A stretch of DNA of 40,166 nucleotides, taken from contig JALWJF010000062.1 in the NCBI GenBank assembly GCA_027081755.1, positions 1 to 40,166 of the forward strand, given 5' to 3'. Below the pieces are notes generated by a model. That model saw only the letters and a program-made list of their open reading frames with translations. It was not told the origin of the DNA and searched no databases. This document shows, in pieces, positions 9,257 to 18,854 of this stretch; position 1 is the stretch's first letter; the number at the start of each line of letters is the position of its first letter. Made by a program: the position numbers and the translations under genes. The stretch is from Desulfurococcales archaeon. Its GTDB lineage: Archaea; Thermoproteota; Thermoprotei_A; Sulfolobales; Ignicoccaceae.

Positions 9257-12200
9257 GAAAAGTTCACCGTATTCGTAAAGCTTAAGCCTTTTGAGATCCA
9301 AGCATCCATATCTCCTATACATGTATTCGAAGGACTTGCTCAGTTCCTCTGCCAAGTATGAGTTCAAGACTAAGGGAACGTTTAGGTCAACGGCTGTCCT
9401 TCGCACAAGGTAATCCACTTTCTCGTCGCTTCCTGACGTCATTACAAACCCTATCTCTCCATTCACTAACATCTCTCTAACCCTTGACACATTGACTCTT
9501 TCAAAGCCTTCTAGGGGTCTCTCGTCCAACGTTACAACTTCGAAGCCCATTTCACTCATTCTTCTTGCCGCCGACTTCATTTTGTTAATATCGTCTTCGT
9601 AGTGCTCTAACGTATAGGCCAATACCTTCTTATTAGGTTTAGGTAAATTATTAGGAACTGCCGAGAGCCACGATAACAGCAATGCCTCTTCATATTTCTT
9701 CATGAAGGATGCTACTTCTCCTGTGGACCTCATTTCTGCCCCTAAATCAGGATAAGCACCCTTCAATTGAGCCCAACTGAACTGTGGACTCTTTACACCG
9801 TAAGTTCTAGCGGACGGAACGTAAATTTCCTTGTCTATACCCAAGCTTCCACTTAAGACGACCTTCGCTGCCAGCCTCATTAGATTTATATTCCTAGACT
9901 TGCTAGAGAATGGCATACTTCTGCTCGCTCTTAAGTTAGTTTCTATAACGTAAACATCATTACCGCTTACTATGAATTGTACGTTGAAGGGACCTCTTAT
10001 TTCTAGTTCTCTTGCTATCCGATAGGCAATATCCAATATTTTCTTTTCAATACTTTCTGAGAACATAAATGGTGTGACCATAGTTGAATCACCGGAGTGA
10101 ACGCCAGCAGGTTCAATGTGGCTAAGAGTTATCGCGATCACATGTTTAGAGTCAGAAACCGCATCTATCTCTGCCTCTCGAGCACCTACAATGAATTCTG
10201 AGATCACTACTGGATATTCCTCACTAACTTCGGCAGCCTTGACTAAGAATTCCTCTAACTCTTCCCAATTCCAGACCACTTTCATCCCAGCGCCACTTAG
10301 AACATAACTGGGTCTCACAATGACTGGGAAGCCGACCTCATCGATGAATATCTTTATTTCCCTCATGTTCTTTGCTGATATCCATTTGGGTTGCTTTATC
10401 CCTAACCTGTCCAATAGTTCTGAAAATTTCTCTCTGTTCTCGGCTATATCAACGCTCCTTCCAGAGGTCCCTAATATAGGAATGCCTAGAGATTCTAATT
10501 TCTTGTATAGACGGTTGGCTATCTGACCTCCAGCAAAAGCTATTACGCCCCACGGTCTCTCCCTTTTCGCTATCTTGTATACGGTTTCCAGTGTTAGCTC
10601 TTCAAAATAGAGCTTATCGCTTTCGTCCCAATCTGTGGATACAGTTTCGGGGTTATAGTTATGGATTATCACTTCTTCGGAATCATGCTCTTTAAGAGAA
10701 TGGGCTAAGGTAACCGTGGCCCAGTCGAACTCCACCGAGACTCCTATCCTAAAGACTCCAGCACCTAACACTATCGTCTTCATATGTTTTTTCTCAAAGC
10801 TTATATCATCTTCTTCAGCATCATGGGTTGTATAGAGATAGTTCGTCTTCGCAGGCCACTCTCCAGCTAAGGTGTCAATCCTCTTTACTCTAGGTAGAGT
10901 ACCCTTTATTATGTCCTTACTCACTTCCTCATCGCTAAAGCCTAGTATCTTAGCATACTCATAGTCAAACTCACCTTTCTCTATATCCTTTTTCATATCA
11001 ACAATTTCCTTTATCCAATAAACGAAATACTTATCCACACCATATACATCACTTACCTCATCGGGAGTGGCGCCCTCATACAAGGCCTTTGCCGCATACA
11101 AGGGCCAATATGGCTGCCTCTCCCTTAGGGCTTTCAATGCATCTTCCTTACTCAGCTTAGACAACTTTTTGAAATCAGTTAGTCCTTTATGACCTATGTC
11201 AAGCATCCTTATTGCCTTTTGCATGGCTTCGGCCACGTTCCTCCCTATAGCCATTACTTCTCCTACGCTCTTCATTTCGCTGTCAAGTCTCTTATCTACA
11301 CGCTCGAATTTATCCAAGTCCCATCGAGGTACCTTTATTACTACATAGTCCAAACTTGGCTCGAAGCAAGCACAAGTTATACCGGTTACTTTGTTTAATA
11401 TTTCCCATAATTTATAGCCTAAGGCTAGTTTTGCTGCTACATAAGCTAGGGGATAACCAGTAGCCTTACTGGCAAGAGCACTGCTCCTACTCATTCTAGG
11501 ATTGGTCTCTATCACGTAGTATGTCTCACCATGAGGATCCAAAGCTAACTGAACGTTGCCTTCTCCTATCATGCCTATGGTTTCAGCCACCTTTATTGAA
11601 GCATCCCTTAATATCTGGTACTCTCTATTAGTCAACGTCTGACAAGGTGCTATTACTACTGAATCTCCCGTGTGAATGCCCATGGGATCTAGGTTCTCAA
11701 GGCACGCGACCGCTATGGAATTACCATAAGCATCTCTAACCACCTCAAACTCAATTTCCTTCCAATGGTGAAGATATTTCTCTACTAGTACTTTTCCAAC
11801 ATCGCTCTGTGCAAAGGCCCTAGTTAACCACTTTTCAAATTCCTCCTCATTCCACGCTATGAAGCTTCCCTTCCCACCCAACGTGAAAGCTATCCTGACT
11901 ATTACTGGGAAACCTAACTTCTTAGCTGCCTCTAATGCCTCCTCTACACGTTTTGCTGGATAACTGGGTGGCATAGGTATTCCAGCTTCTTTCATCGTTT
12001 TTGAGAAGAGTGTTTTATCAGTCGCTTTTTCTATACCCTCTATAGGCGTACCTAATACTTTAATTCCATATTTCTTGAGCACACCTCTTTTCCACAGCTC
12101 CACTCCCAAGGTAAGGGCAGTTTGTCCGCCAAAACCAAACATCATTCCGTCAGGTCTTTCTTTTTCTATTATTTTCTCGAGCGTATCTATACGCAACGGT

Positions 12201-12382
12201 ACGAAGTATAGTCTATCTGCCAACTCTTTAGTGGTTTGAACTGTGGCCACGTTTGGATTAACAAGAACGCTCTCTATACCATCTTCTCTTAGCGCTTTTA
12301 AGGCTTGACTTGTACTGTAATCGAACTCAGCTGCTTCGCCTATCTTTATTCCTCCAGAGCCAATAACCATCACTTTTTTCAT
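9248..12382 (-). CDS. carB: Carbamoyl-phosphate synthase large subunit
   Basis: KKVMVIGSGGIKIGEAAEFDYSTSQALKALREDGIESVLVNPN; two ATP-grasp halves; ETNPRMSRSSALASKATGYPLA. Confidence 0.98.
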   Translation of the reverse strand: MKKVMVIGSGGIKIGEAAEFDYSTSQALKALREDGIESVLVNPNVATVQTTKELADRLYFVPLRIDTLEKIIEKERPDGMMFGFGGQTALTLGVELWKRGVLKKYGIKVLGTPIEGIEKATDKTLFSKTMKEAGIPMPPSYPAKRVEEALEAAKKLGFPVIVRIAFTLGGKGSFIAWNEEEFEKWLTRAFAQSDVGKVLVEKYLHHWKEIEFEVVRDAYGNSIAVACLENLDPMGIHTGDSVVIAPCQTLTNREYQILRDASIKVAETIGMIGEGNVQLALDPHGETYYVIETNPRMSRSSALASKATGYPLAYVAAKLALGYKLWEILNKVTGITCACFEPSLDYVVIKVPRWDLDKFERVDKRLDSEMKSVGEVMAIGRNVAEAMQKAIRMLDIGHKGLTDFKKLSKLSKEDALKALRERQPYWPLYAAKALYEGATPDEVSDVYGVDKYFVYWIKEIVDMKKDIEKGEFDYEYAKILGFSDEEVSKDIIKGTLPRVKRIDTLAGEWPAKTNYLYTTHDAEEDDISFEKKHMKTIVLGAGVFRIGVSVEFDWATVTLAHSLKEHDSEEVIIHNYNPETVSTDWDESDKLYFEELTLETVYKIAKRERPWGVIAFAGGQIANRLYKKLESLGIPILGTSGRSVDIAENREKFSELLDRLGIKQPKWISAKNMREIKIFIDEVGFPVIVRPSYVLSGAGMKVVWNWEELEEFLVKAAEVSEEYPVVISEFIVGAREAEIDAVSDSKHVIAITLSHIEPAGVHSGDSTMVTPFMFSESIEKKILDIAYRIARELEIRGPFNVQFIVSGNDVYVIETNLRASRSMPFSSKSRNINLMRLAAKVVLSGSLGIDKEIYVPSARTYGVKSPQFSWAQLKGAYPDLGAEMRSTGEVASFMKKYEEALLLSWLSAVPNNLPKPNKKVLAYTLEHYEDDINKMKSAARRMSEMGFEVVTLDERPLEGFERVNVSRVREMLVNGEIGFVMTSGSDEKVDYLVRRTAVDLNVPLVLNSYLAEELSKSFEYMYRRYGCLDLKRLKLYEYGELFGS

Positions 12383-13494
12383 GCTACCACCTTTGCGAAC
12401 TGATCAAAGATCCACTTAATGTCATTAGGACCTGGTGAAGATTCAGGATGGAACTGAGTGCTTAGGATTGGCATTTCTTTCCCTTTGACACCTTCTAACG
12501 TGCCATCATCTGGATTGATGAACCAGGGTTCTAACAGTTCCTTATTTATGGTCTCTATATCGATGGCAAAACCGTGGTTCTCACTGACGATGTAGCATTT
12601 TTTGTCCTTAACTTCTCTAACGGGTTTGTTAACCCCCCTATGTCCATATTTCATTTTATAAACATCTGCGCCCAAGGTCATATTGAGCATTTGATGCCCT
12701 AAGCAAATAGCCATTATCGGTAACTTGTATTCCAAAACGGAGTTTATAAAATGATCGACTTTATACCTCTTCATTATTACCTTCGGGTTACCGGGTCCGT
12801 TAGCTAGTACTACACCCTTTGCTAGACTCAGATACTTATCTGCATTGTAACCACAAGGCACCCTCAGTACTTTGAAACCCCTCGAAACTAATTCCCTTAC
12901 TATTCCATACTTTACGCCACAGTCCAGCAAAACTACTAATGGTCCCTCTCCGTGTTCCACGACATGCTTTGGTTTCACTTTGGAAACGTAGTCCACTTCA
13001 TCATATCTTGGAGCATTTCTCAACATCTCAATTGCTTCATCCAAATCCTCACCATTATATAGGATTCCCATTTTCACTCCTTCTTCTCTTAACTTCTTAA
13101 CTAACATCCTTGTATCAATGCCGTAAATTCCAGGAATTCCTTCTTCCTTCAGCCACTGATCTAAATCCTTTACCGAAGCCCAGTGATTGGGTTTAGTTAA
13201 CCTTGCTATAACGAATGCTTCGACCTTGACTCCATCCGATTCGTAGTGTAGTGGTAGGCCCGACTTTGGATCTATTATATTAGGGTCAGGAACCCCATAA
13301 TTACCGACCATAGGATGCGTCATAACAAGTATCTGACCCTTATAGGAAGGATCAGTTAGTGCTTCGGGATATCCATACATGGTGGTGGTAAATACGACCT
13401 CACCTACAGCATGCGTTTTTGCCCCAAACGAACATCCATCGAGTATTGTGCCGTCCTCCAGTATCAAATACGCTCGTTCACCCCTACACTTCAA
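12379..13494 (-). CDS. carA: Carbamoyl-phosphate synthase small subunit
   Basis: AYLILEDGTILDGCSFGA..GEVVFTTTMYGYPEALTDPSYKGQILVMTHPMVGNYG; class I GATase AICLGHQML; 4-nt overlap with carB. Confidence 0.98.
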   Translation of the reverse strand: MKCRGERAYLILEDGTILDGCSFGAKTHAVGEVVFTTTMYGYPEALTDPSYKGQILVMTHPMVGNYGVPDPNIIDPKSGLPLHYESDGVKVEAFVIARLTKPNHWASVKDLDQWLKEEGIPGIYGIDTRMLVKKLREEGVKMGILYNGEDLDEAIEMLRNAPRYDEVDYVSKVKPKHVVEHGEGPLVVLLDCGVKYGIVRELVSRGFKVLRVPCGYNADKYLSLAKGVVLANGPGNPKVIMKRYKVDHFINSVLEYKLPIMAICLGHQMLNMTLGADVYKMKYGHRGVNKPVREVKDKKCYIVSENHGFAIDIETINKELLEPWFINPDDGTLEGVKGKEMPILSTQFHPESSPGPNDIKWIFDQFAKVVA

Positions 13495-13637
13495 TGGAAC
13501 CCAAGCTTTGGGAGCCCTTAGGGGGATTTATATAGGTAATTTGGAAGTACCTAAGCCTAATAGATTGTGGAGTCCTTAACCCATCTTCACCGATAATATA
13601 AAATCTTAACCCAGTGTGGTCTTGCGGTGAGTACGAA

Positions 13638-14828
13638 ATGAAAGATATATATATAATATCGGCTGTGAGGACACCGATAGGTCGGTTCTTAGGCTCGTTC
13701 TCAAACGTTCCAGCACCAGAACTAGGTGCTACAGTAGCAAAAGAAGCGATTAAGAAGGCGGGTATAGAGCCCAAGGATATAGACTATTACTCCTTTGGCA
13801 ATGTAATAGGTGCGGCTGTTGGTCAAAACCCTGCTAGGAGAATAGCGTTACTCGCCGGTATACCTTACGAGGTCGACGGTTTTACAATAAACATGGTGTG
13901 TTCTTCTGGCATGTCGAGCATAATAGACGCTATAAGAACGTTTAGAGCTGGTGACGCTAAGATAGCCCTAGTCGGCGGTACAGAAAATATGACTAGGGCT
14001 CCTCTCTGCTTACCCCATGAAGCGAGGACTGGGATAAAGCACTTGATTGGGAGAGATGCAAAGCTTATAGATACTATGGTCCTCGATGGTCTAACCGATG
14101 CTTGGAACTGGAGGCTGATGGGAGAAGAAGCTGACATGACCGCAAAGAAGTATGGAGCCAAGAGGGAAGAGTTGGATATGATAGCGTATGAAAGTCATAT
14201 GAGGGCGGCTAAGGCAACGGATGAAGGGATCTTCGCGAAAGAAATTGTCCCAGTGGAAGTGAAGACTAGAAAAGGAACTGTAATTGTGGATAAGGACGAA
14301 GGAATAAGAAGGGACACATCACTGGAGAAGCTTGCTAGGTTACCACCAGCATTTACTCCAGACGGCGTTCACACAGCTGGCAATAGCTCTCAATTGAGCG
14401 ATGGAGCAGCAGCGCTTATTTTAGCACCAGAGAACGTGGTAGAAGAATATGGTCTAAAGCCTATAGCTAGAATAATTGCATATGATATAGTAGGCCTAAA
14501 GCCAGAAGACTTCGTAGAGGCACCAGTACCCTCGATCAAGAGAGTGTCCGAGAAAGCTGGCGTTAAGCCGGACGATTGGGACCTATATGAGGTCAATGAA
14601 GCATTTGCAATAAGCTTGTGGTTACCACATCATTTACTAGGGATACCTTATGAGAGAATGAATGTGCATGGTGGGGCAATAGCTATAGGTCACCCTCTAG
14701 GGGCATCAGGAGCAAGGATCGTGGTCACCTTGATAAATGCACTAAAGACATACAACAAGAATAAAGGTGTAGCCACCTTGTGTCATGGAACGGGAGGCGG
14801 AACTGCAATAGCTCTAGAGGTTTTTTAA
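13638..14828 (+). CDS. Acetyl-CoA C-acetyltransferase (thiolase)
   Basis: MKDIYIISAVRTPIGRFLGSFS, nucleophile NMVCSSGMSSI, NVHGGAIAIGHPLGASGARI, TLCHGTGGGTAIALE; start at ATG 13638. Confidence 0.93.
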   Translation: MKDIYIISAVRTPIGRFLGSFSNVPAPELGATVAKEAIKKAGIEPKDIDYYSFGNVIGAAVGQNPARRIALLAGIPYEVDGFTINMVCSSGMSSIIDAIRTFRAGDAKIALVGGTENMTRAPLCLPHEARTGIKHLIGRDAKLIDTMVLDGLTDAWNWRLMGEEADMTAKKYGAKREELDMIAYESHMRAAKATDEGIFAKEIVPVEVKTRKGTVIVDKDEGIRRDTSLEKLARLPPAFTPDGVHTAGNSSQLSDGAAALILAPENVVEEYGLKPIARIIAYDIVGLKPEDFVEAPVPSIKRVSEKAGVKPDDWDLYEVNEAFAISLWLPHHLLGIPYERMNVHGGAIAIGHPLGASGARIVVTLINALKTYNKNKGVATLCHGTGGGTAIALEVF

Positions 14829-14895
14829 GAAGTCCTTACCTACATATTTAAGCCGACTAAAGAGTCATCATAAGAAGCCATCATAGGACAACCAA

Positions 14896-14908
14896 AAACC
14901 TTTAAAAA
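14896..14908 (+). promoter_or_regulatory. TATA-like promoter element for lysW-lysX
   Basis: CCTTTAAAAATAA about 35-45 nt upstream of the lysW ATG. Confidence 0.45.
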
Positions 14909-14941
14909 TAACAAAGAGAGGCTAAAGGCGGTGGTGGTTGT

Positions 14942-15112
14942 ATGAAGGCAAAGTGTCCGGTCTGTGGCGCTGACGTAGAACTTCCCGACGACGTAATGGA
15001 TGGCGAGATAGTAGAATGTCCCTCTTGTGGAGCCCAATTAGAGGTCAAGAAGGCTGGTGACAAAGTAGAGCTGAAAGTAGCCGAAGAAGTAGGTGAAGAC
15101 TGGGGCGAGTAA
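14942..15112 (+). CDS. lysW: Amino-group carrier protein LysW (absent from the supplied ORF track)
   Basis: Hand translation MKAKCPVCGADVELPDDVMDGEIVECPSCGAQLEVKKAGDKVELKVAEEVGEDWGE; two CxxC knuckles and the diagnostic C-terminal EDWGE. Confidence 0.95.
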   Translation: MKAKCPVCGADVELPDDVMDGEIVECPSCGAQLEVKKAGDKVELKVAEEVGEDWGE

Positions 15113-15986
15113 ATGGAAGGAGGTGGAGGTGAGGTGGTTCCACCCCGTTGTTAAAGTATATTATGATATGCCTCGTATAGAGGAAAAGCTAATAATTAAA
15201 GCATTAGAAGACGCCGGCTTCAAAGTAGAACCAATAAACGTAACGAAGACTCCACTGCCCCTCAGTGGTATCCAAGAACACATAGCTCTAATAAGAGCAG
15301 TAAGCATGTTCCGATCAACATATACAGCAGCTGTGCTAGAAGCCAATGGAATAAAACCTATCAACAGTTCCTTCACGATAATGTTCTCTGGCGATAAAGT
15401 ATTAACATATTCAGTATTGGCAGCCAATAATATACCGATCCCAAAAACCATGATAACCTTAAACGGTGAGTCGGCTGAGAAGGCATATGCAGAGATGGGG
15501 TTTCCCCTAGTTGATAAACCCCCTTTAGGAAGTTGGGGGAGGCTGGTAACTCTTATAAGAGACTGGCACGAGGCAAAGATAGTCATTGAACACCGGAGCA
15601 TGTTCAATACACCACAAATGAAAGTCCATATTGTCCAAGAGTATGTAAAAATGCCAGAGAATAGAGACATAAGATGCTTTATTATCGGAGATCGGTGTCT
15701 CGGATGCATATACAGAAAGCCAAGTGAAGGAGAGTGGAGATCTAACGTGGCCCTAGGAGGAAAAGTAGAAGCACTAGAGAACTGCGAAGAAGAATGCGAA
15801 CTAGCAATCAAGGCTGCCAGAGCTCTCAAGGGCAAAGTAATCTCCATAGATATCTTCGAGTCTGAGAGGGGGCTCATAGTCAATGAGGTAAATGGTGTGC
15901 CGGAGTTCAAAGGATTCATGAGAGCTACTGGTGTAAATGTAGCGGAGAACATTGCAGAATACATAAAGGCTAAGGTGAAGAGGTGA
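15093..15986 (+). CDS. lysX: LysX/ArgX: LysW-glutamate or LysW-aminoadipate ligase (ATP-grasp, RimK family); start ATG 15093 or GTG 15129
   Basis: ATP-grasp protein directly downstream of lysW; GFPLVDKPPLGSWGRLVTLI, RDIRCFIIGD, VISIDIFESERGLIVNEVNGVPEFKGFMRATGVNVAENIAEYI. Confidence 0.9.
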   Translation: MKTGASKWKEVEVRWFHPVVKVYYDMPRIEEKLIIKALEDAGFKVEPINVTKTPLPLSGIQEHIALIRAVSMFRSTYTAAVLEANGIKPINSSFTIMFSGDKVLTYSVLAANNIPIPKTMITLNGESAEKAYAEMGFPLVDKPPLGSWGRLVTLIRDWHEAKIVIEHRSMFNTPQMKVHIVQEYVKMPENRDIRCFIIGDRCLGCIYRKPSEGEWRSNVALGGKVEALENCEEECELAIKAARALKGKVISIDIFESERGLIVNEVNGVPEFKGFMRATGVNVAENIAEYIKAKVKR

Positions 15987-16467
15987 ATCTCTCAAATCCT
16001 CTTCTCAGTCTCTCCCACGTCTCACTCAACGCTTCTGGAAGTACTTTAACGCTCGCGGTTACTGTCATAAAGTTTGCATCACCCGCCCATCGTGGGACCA
16101 CATGGACATGCACATGACCGGGAATGCCGGCTCCTGCAGCCCTACCTATATTCCACCCTACGTTGAAGCCCTCAGGTTTATACTCTTCCCTTAAGACCTT
16201 GAGTACTATACGTAGTATCTTCATGGTTTCAAAAAGCTCCTCATCTGTCATGTCTTCTACAGTGCTTACATGTCTATAGGGGACTATCATAACATGACCA
16301 GAGTTATACGGGAAGGCATTCAATACTACATAATTATACTTGCCCCTATAAACTATCAACGCATCTTTATCTTTCTTCTTTGGAAGTTCACAGAAAATAC
16401 ATTTGTCGCTTTTCTCCAAGGTCGATTTGATATATTGCATTCTCCAAGGAGTCCAAAGTATTTCCAT
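15970..16467 (-). CDS. HIT family hydrolase
   Basis: LWTPWRMQYIK, CIFCELP, NAFPYNSGHVMIVPYRHV, histidine triad HVHVHVVPRW. Confidence 0.95.
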   Translation of the reverse strand: MEILWTPWRMQYIKSTLEKSDKCIFCELPKKKDKDALIVYRGKYNYVVLNAFPYNSGHVMIVPYRHVSTVEDMTDEELFETMKILRIVLKVLREEYKPEGFNVGWNIGRAAGAGIPGHVHVHVVPRWAGDANFMTVTASVKVLPEALSETWERLRRGFERFTSSP

Positions 16468-16497
16468 GTTTCCCCTATCAGCAAATATGATCAGACA

Positions 16498-17283
16498 CTA
16501 AAATAATAGCAGAATGCGGAAGGGTACATCTCCTATTATCAGCGCTAATATAAATCCAATTAGCATGAAAACTATGAAGGGTATTCCGTAAGTTACAAAT
16601 ATTAGTTCGTTCTCCCTTATTTTGCCTCTATCGAGCAGTTCCTTCAATTTCTTTTGATGTTCTTCATATTCCTCTTCAACATGGAAATAGGGTCTAAGTT
16701 CTCTCTTAATCCCATTGTTGGTCTCTTTAATTATCTCTAATGGGTACCAGAACTTTTTTGATAAGTATTCCTTTACCGTCATTACGCTGGCAGAAGATGC
16801 CAACCTTATTTTTTTAAAACCACTTATGCCTAGCTCTTCAGCATGAACATTGAACTTTCTATCACTTAGGTTCTTTATAACCTTAATTGGAATGTAGATC
16901 GCGACCGCTAAACTGGCATATAGTAGAGTTAGTAATGGTATAGGCAGTATAGAACGTACACCAAATGCTACCGGATACCATGGCATATCAACAATCAAGA
17001 AGACATATGCAAGCATGTCTGCACCACCGAAGAGCCCTTTTTTGAAAAGGTAGACTATGAATGGTAGGAACACTATTGCTATGGCAACTTCCAGTAAACA
17101 AAATAGTAGGTATCCTTTAGTTATCAGAAACCAAGCCTCGTAGAGTGTTAAAGGAAGAGCTATGAGGCTTGCTATTAGCCATAACCATGGACTAATTTCT
17201 CTTGTCTTTACATCGCTGTAAGCTGCATAGCTTAGTGTTAAGAGTGCTATTATCGTCCTTGCTAGGTCAACCTCGAACAGCAA
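16498..17283 (-). CDS. A24 family prepilin/preflagellin peptidase
   Basis: YAAYSDVKTREI (catalytic Asp), KKGLFGGADMLAYV GxGD-type motif, multiple transmembrane segments. Confidence 0.85.
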   Translation of the reverse strand: MLFEVDLARTIIALLTLSYAAYSDVKTREISPWLWLIASLIALPLTLYEAWFLITKGYLLFCLLEVAIAIVFLPFIVYLFKKGLFGGADMLAYVFLIVDMPWYPVAFGVRSILPIPLLTLLYASLAVAIYIPIKVIKNLSDRKFNVHAEELGISGFKKIRLASSASVMTVKEYLSKKFWYPLEIIKETNNGIKRELRPYFHVEEEYEEHQKKLKELLDRGKIRENELIFVTYGIPFIVFMLIGFILALIIGDVPFRILLLF

Positions 17284-17394
17284 AGCCTTTTCCCGTGGCA
17301 GTTAGTGTGAGGCATATTTAGGGGTCCTCAGGCGGCTCTTCCGCTTTCACCTCTCAAGGGTTACCGGGCATGAGTCTTCATCGGGTTTTTATGG

Positions 17395-17479
17395 TGCCGG
17401 GGGTGGGATTTGAACCCACGCAGGCCTACGCCATCGGGTCCTAAGCCCGACCCCTTTGGCCAGGCTCGGGCACCCCGGC
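17395..17479 (-). tRNA. tRNA-Leu(TAG)
   Basis: Reverse complement GCCGGGGTGCCCGAGCCTGGCCAAAGGGGTCGGGCTTAGGACCCGATGGCGTAGGCCTGCGTGGGTTCAAATCCCACCCCCGGCA; anticodon loop CTTAGGA gives TAG; long variable arm; A73. Confidence 0.95.
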
Positions 17480-17501
17480 TCCGCCGAAATGGGTTCCGTT
17501 T

Positions 17502-17512
17502 GCCTTTATAAG
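17502..17512 (-). promoter_or_regulatory. TATA box for tRNA-Leu
   Basis: Minus-strand GCTTATAAAGG about 28 nt upstream of the tRNA 5' end. Confidence 0.55.
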
Positions 17513-17570
17513 CTTAGCTTGACGGAGCACCCTTAACCTTTTTGACTCGAAAACTATGTGGTACTAAGCT

Positions 17571-18776
17571 TTGATTCCACTCTTGGGGTTGGTTGGTAAA
17601 ACTAACGTGGGGAAGTCTTCTTTCTTCAGTGCGGCCACAATGGTCGAGGTTCCAATGGAGAATAGACCGTTCGTTACCATAGACCCCAATGTAGGGGTGA
17701 CGTATGTTAGGAAGAAGTGTGCTCACGTAGACCTAGGTTTGCCTAAGTGTGACCCTATCGACGGTTTCTGTATGAAGGGATGGAGGTTTATACCAATAAA
17801 GTTAGTGGACATCGCTGGCCTAGTACCAGAGGCTAGTAAGGGTAGGGGCCTAGGAACGAAGTTTTTAGATGAAGTCAGAAAAGCTGATGCACTATTAGTA
17901 GTGGTTGATGCTTCAGGCTCAACAGACTCAGAGGGCAACCCCGTACCTCCGGGAACTCATGACCCGAGAGAGGACGTAGAAATCTTATTAAGAGAAATGA
18001 GCGAGTGGATGTTCAACCAAGTTTACAAAGATTGGAAGTCTTTTGTGACCAAAGTTTCCACCCTAGGTATTAGGGCAGACGAAGCCCTCAAAGAGAGGTT
18101 GAGTGGCTTTAGCGTTAACCATAGAGAAATAGTGAAAGCAATAGAAGAGTTGGGGTTACCAGATCAACTCCACAAGTGGAGTGCAAATGATTTAAAGAAA
18201 TTCATAAGAAAAGTAGTTGAGTTAAGACCAAAAGTTATTGTAGCTAACAAAATAGATATGCCAAAAGCTGAAGAGGGTTATAGACTTCTAAAAGAAGCCT
18301 ATCCACAGTATCCAGTAGTACCAGCCTCCGCCGCAGCCGAGTTAATATTAAGAAAGGCAGCTAAGGCGGGATTAATCGAATACACCCCCGGTGATTCCAA
18401 CTTTGAGATAAAGAGTAACCTTAGCGAAAAACAAAGAAGAGTGCTTGAAATGATAAGGAAGAATGTGTTGGAGAAATGGGGCTCAACCGGCGTAGTACAA
18501 GCACTGAACAAAGCTGTCTTCGATCAGTTAGGCATGGTTGTGGCCTATCCTGTTCATGATACCCATAAGTTTACTGATAGCGAGGGTAGAATACTCCCAG
18601 AAGCCAAGCTCGTACCAAAAGGGACAACTCTAAAAGAGTTCGCTGCAATGATACACTCCGATCTGGCCAAAGGTTTCCTATATGCTATAGATGCAAGGAC
18701 TGGAAGGAGACTAGGAGCGGATGCAGAAGTAGAGGATGGTATGGTCATAAAGATAGTGTCCACAACGGGTCACTGA
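17571..18776 (+). CDS. YchF/Obg-like GTP-binding protein (archaeal redox-regulated ATPase type)
   Basis: GLVGKTNVGKSSFFSAAT P-loop, LVDIAGLVPEASKGRGLGTKFLDEVRKADALLVVVDAS, VVANKIDMPKAE, C-terminal TGS domain. Confidence 0.93.
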   Translation: MIPLLGLVGKTNVGKSSFFSAATMVEVPMENRPFVTIDPNVGVTYVRKKCAHVDLGLPKCDPIDGFCMKGWRFIPIKLVDIAGLVPEASKGRGLGTKFLDEVRKADALLVVVDASGSTDSEGNPVPPGTHDPREDVEILLREMSEWMFNQVYKDWKSFVTKVSTLGIRADEALKERLSGFSVNHREIVKAIEELGLPDQLHKWSANDLKKFIRKVVELRPKVIVANKIDMPKAEEGYRLLKEAYPQYPVVPASAAAELILRKAAKAGLIEYTPGDSNFEIKSNLSEKQRRVLEMIRKNVLEKWGSTGVVQALNKAVFDQLGMVVAYPVHDTHKFTDSEGRILPEAKLVPKGTTLKEFAAMIHSDLAKGFLYAIDARTGRRLGADAEVEDGMVIKIVSTTGH

Positions 18777-18854
18777 CCAACTGGTACATAAAAGGTCTTA
18801 TATCGTAGAATGTCCCCAACCATTGGGCAACCATGTTCGTAAAGCGGTGAGATC

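Noticed and set aside
14869-14890. Minus-strand TATGATGGCTTCTTATGATGA resembling C/C' boxes upstream of lysW
   Set aside because: Two C-like boxes too close together and no D or D' box at suitable spacing.
15161-15964. 267-aa minus-strand ORF opposite lysX
   Set aside because: Fully antisense to a confident ATP-grasp gene; composition typical of a shadow ORF.
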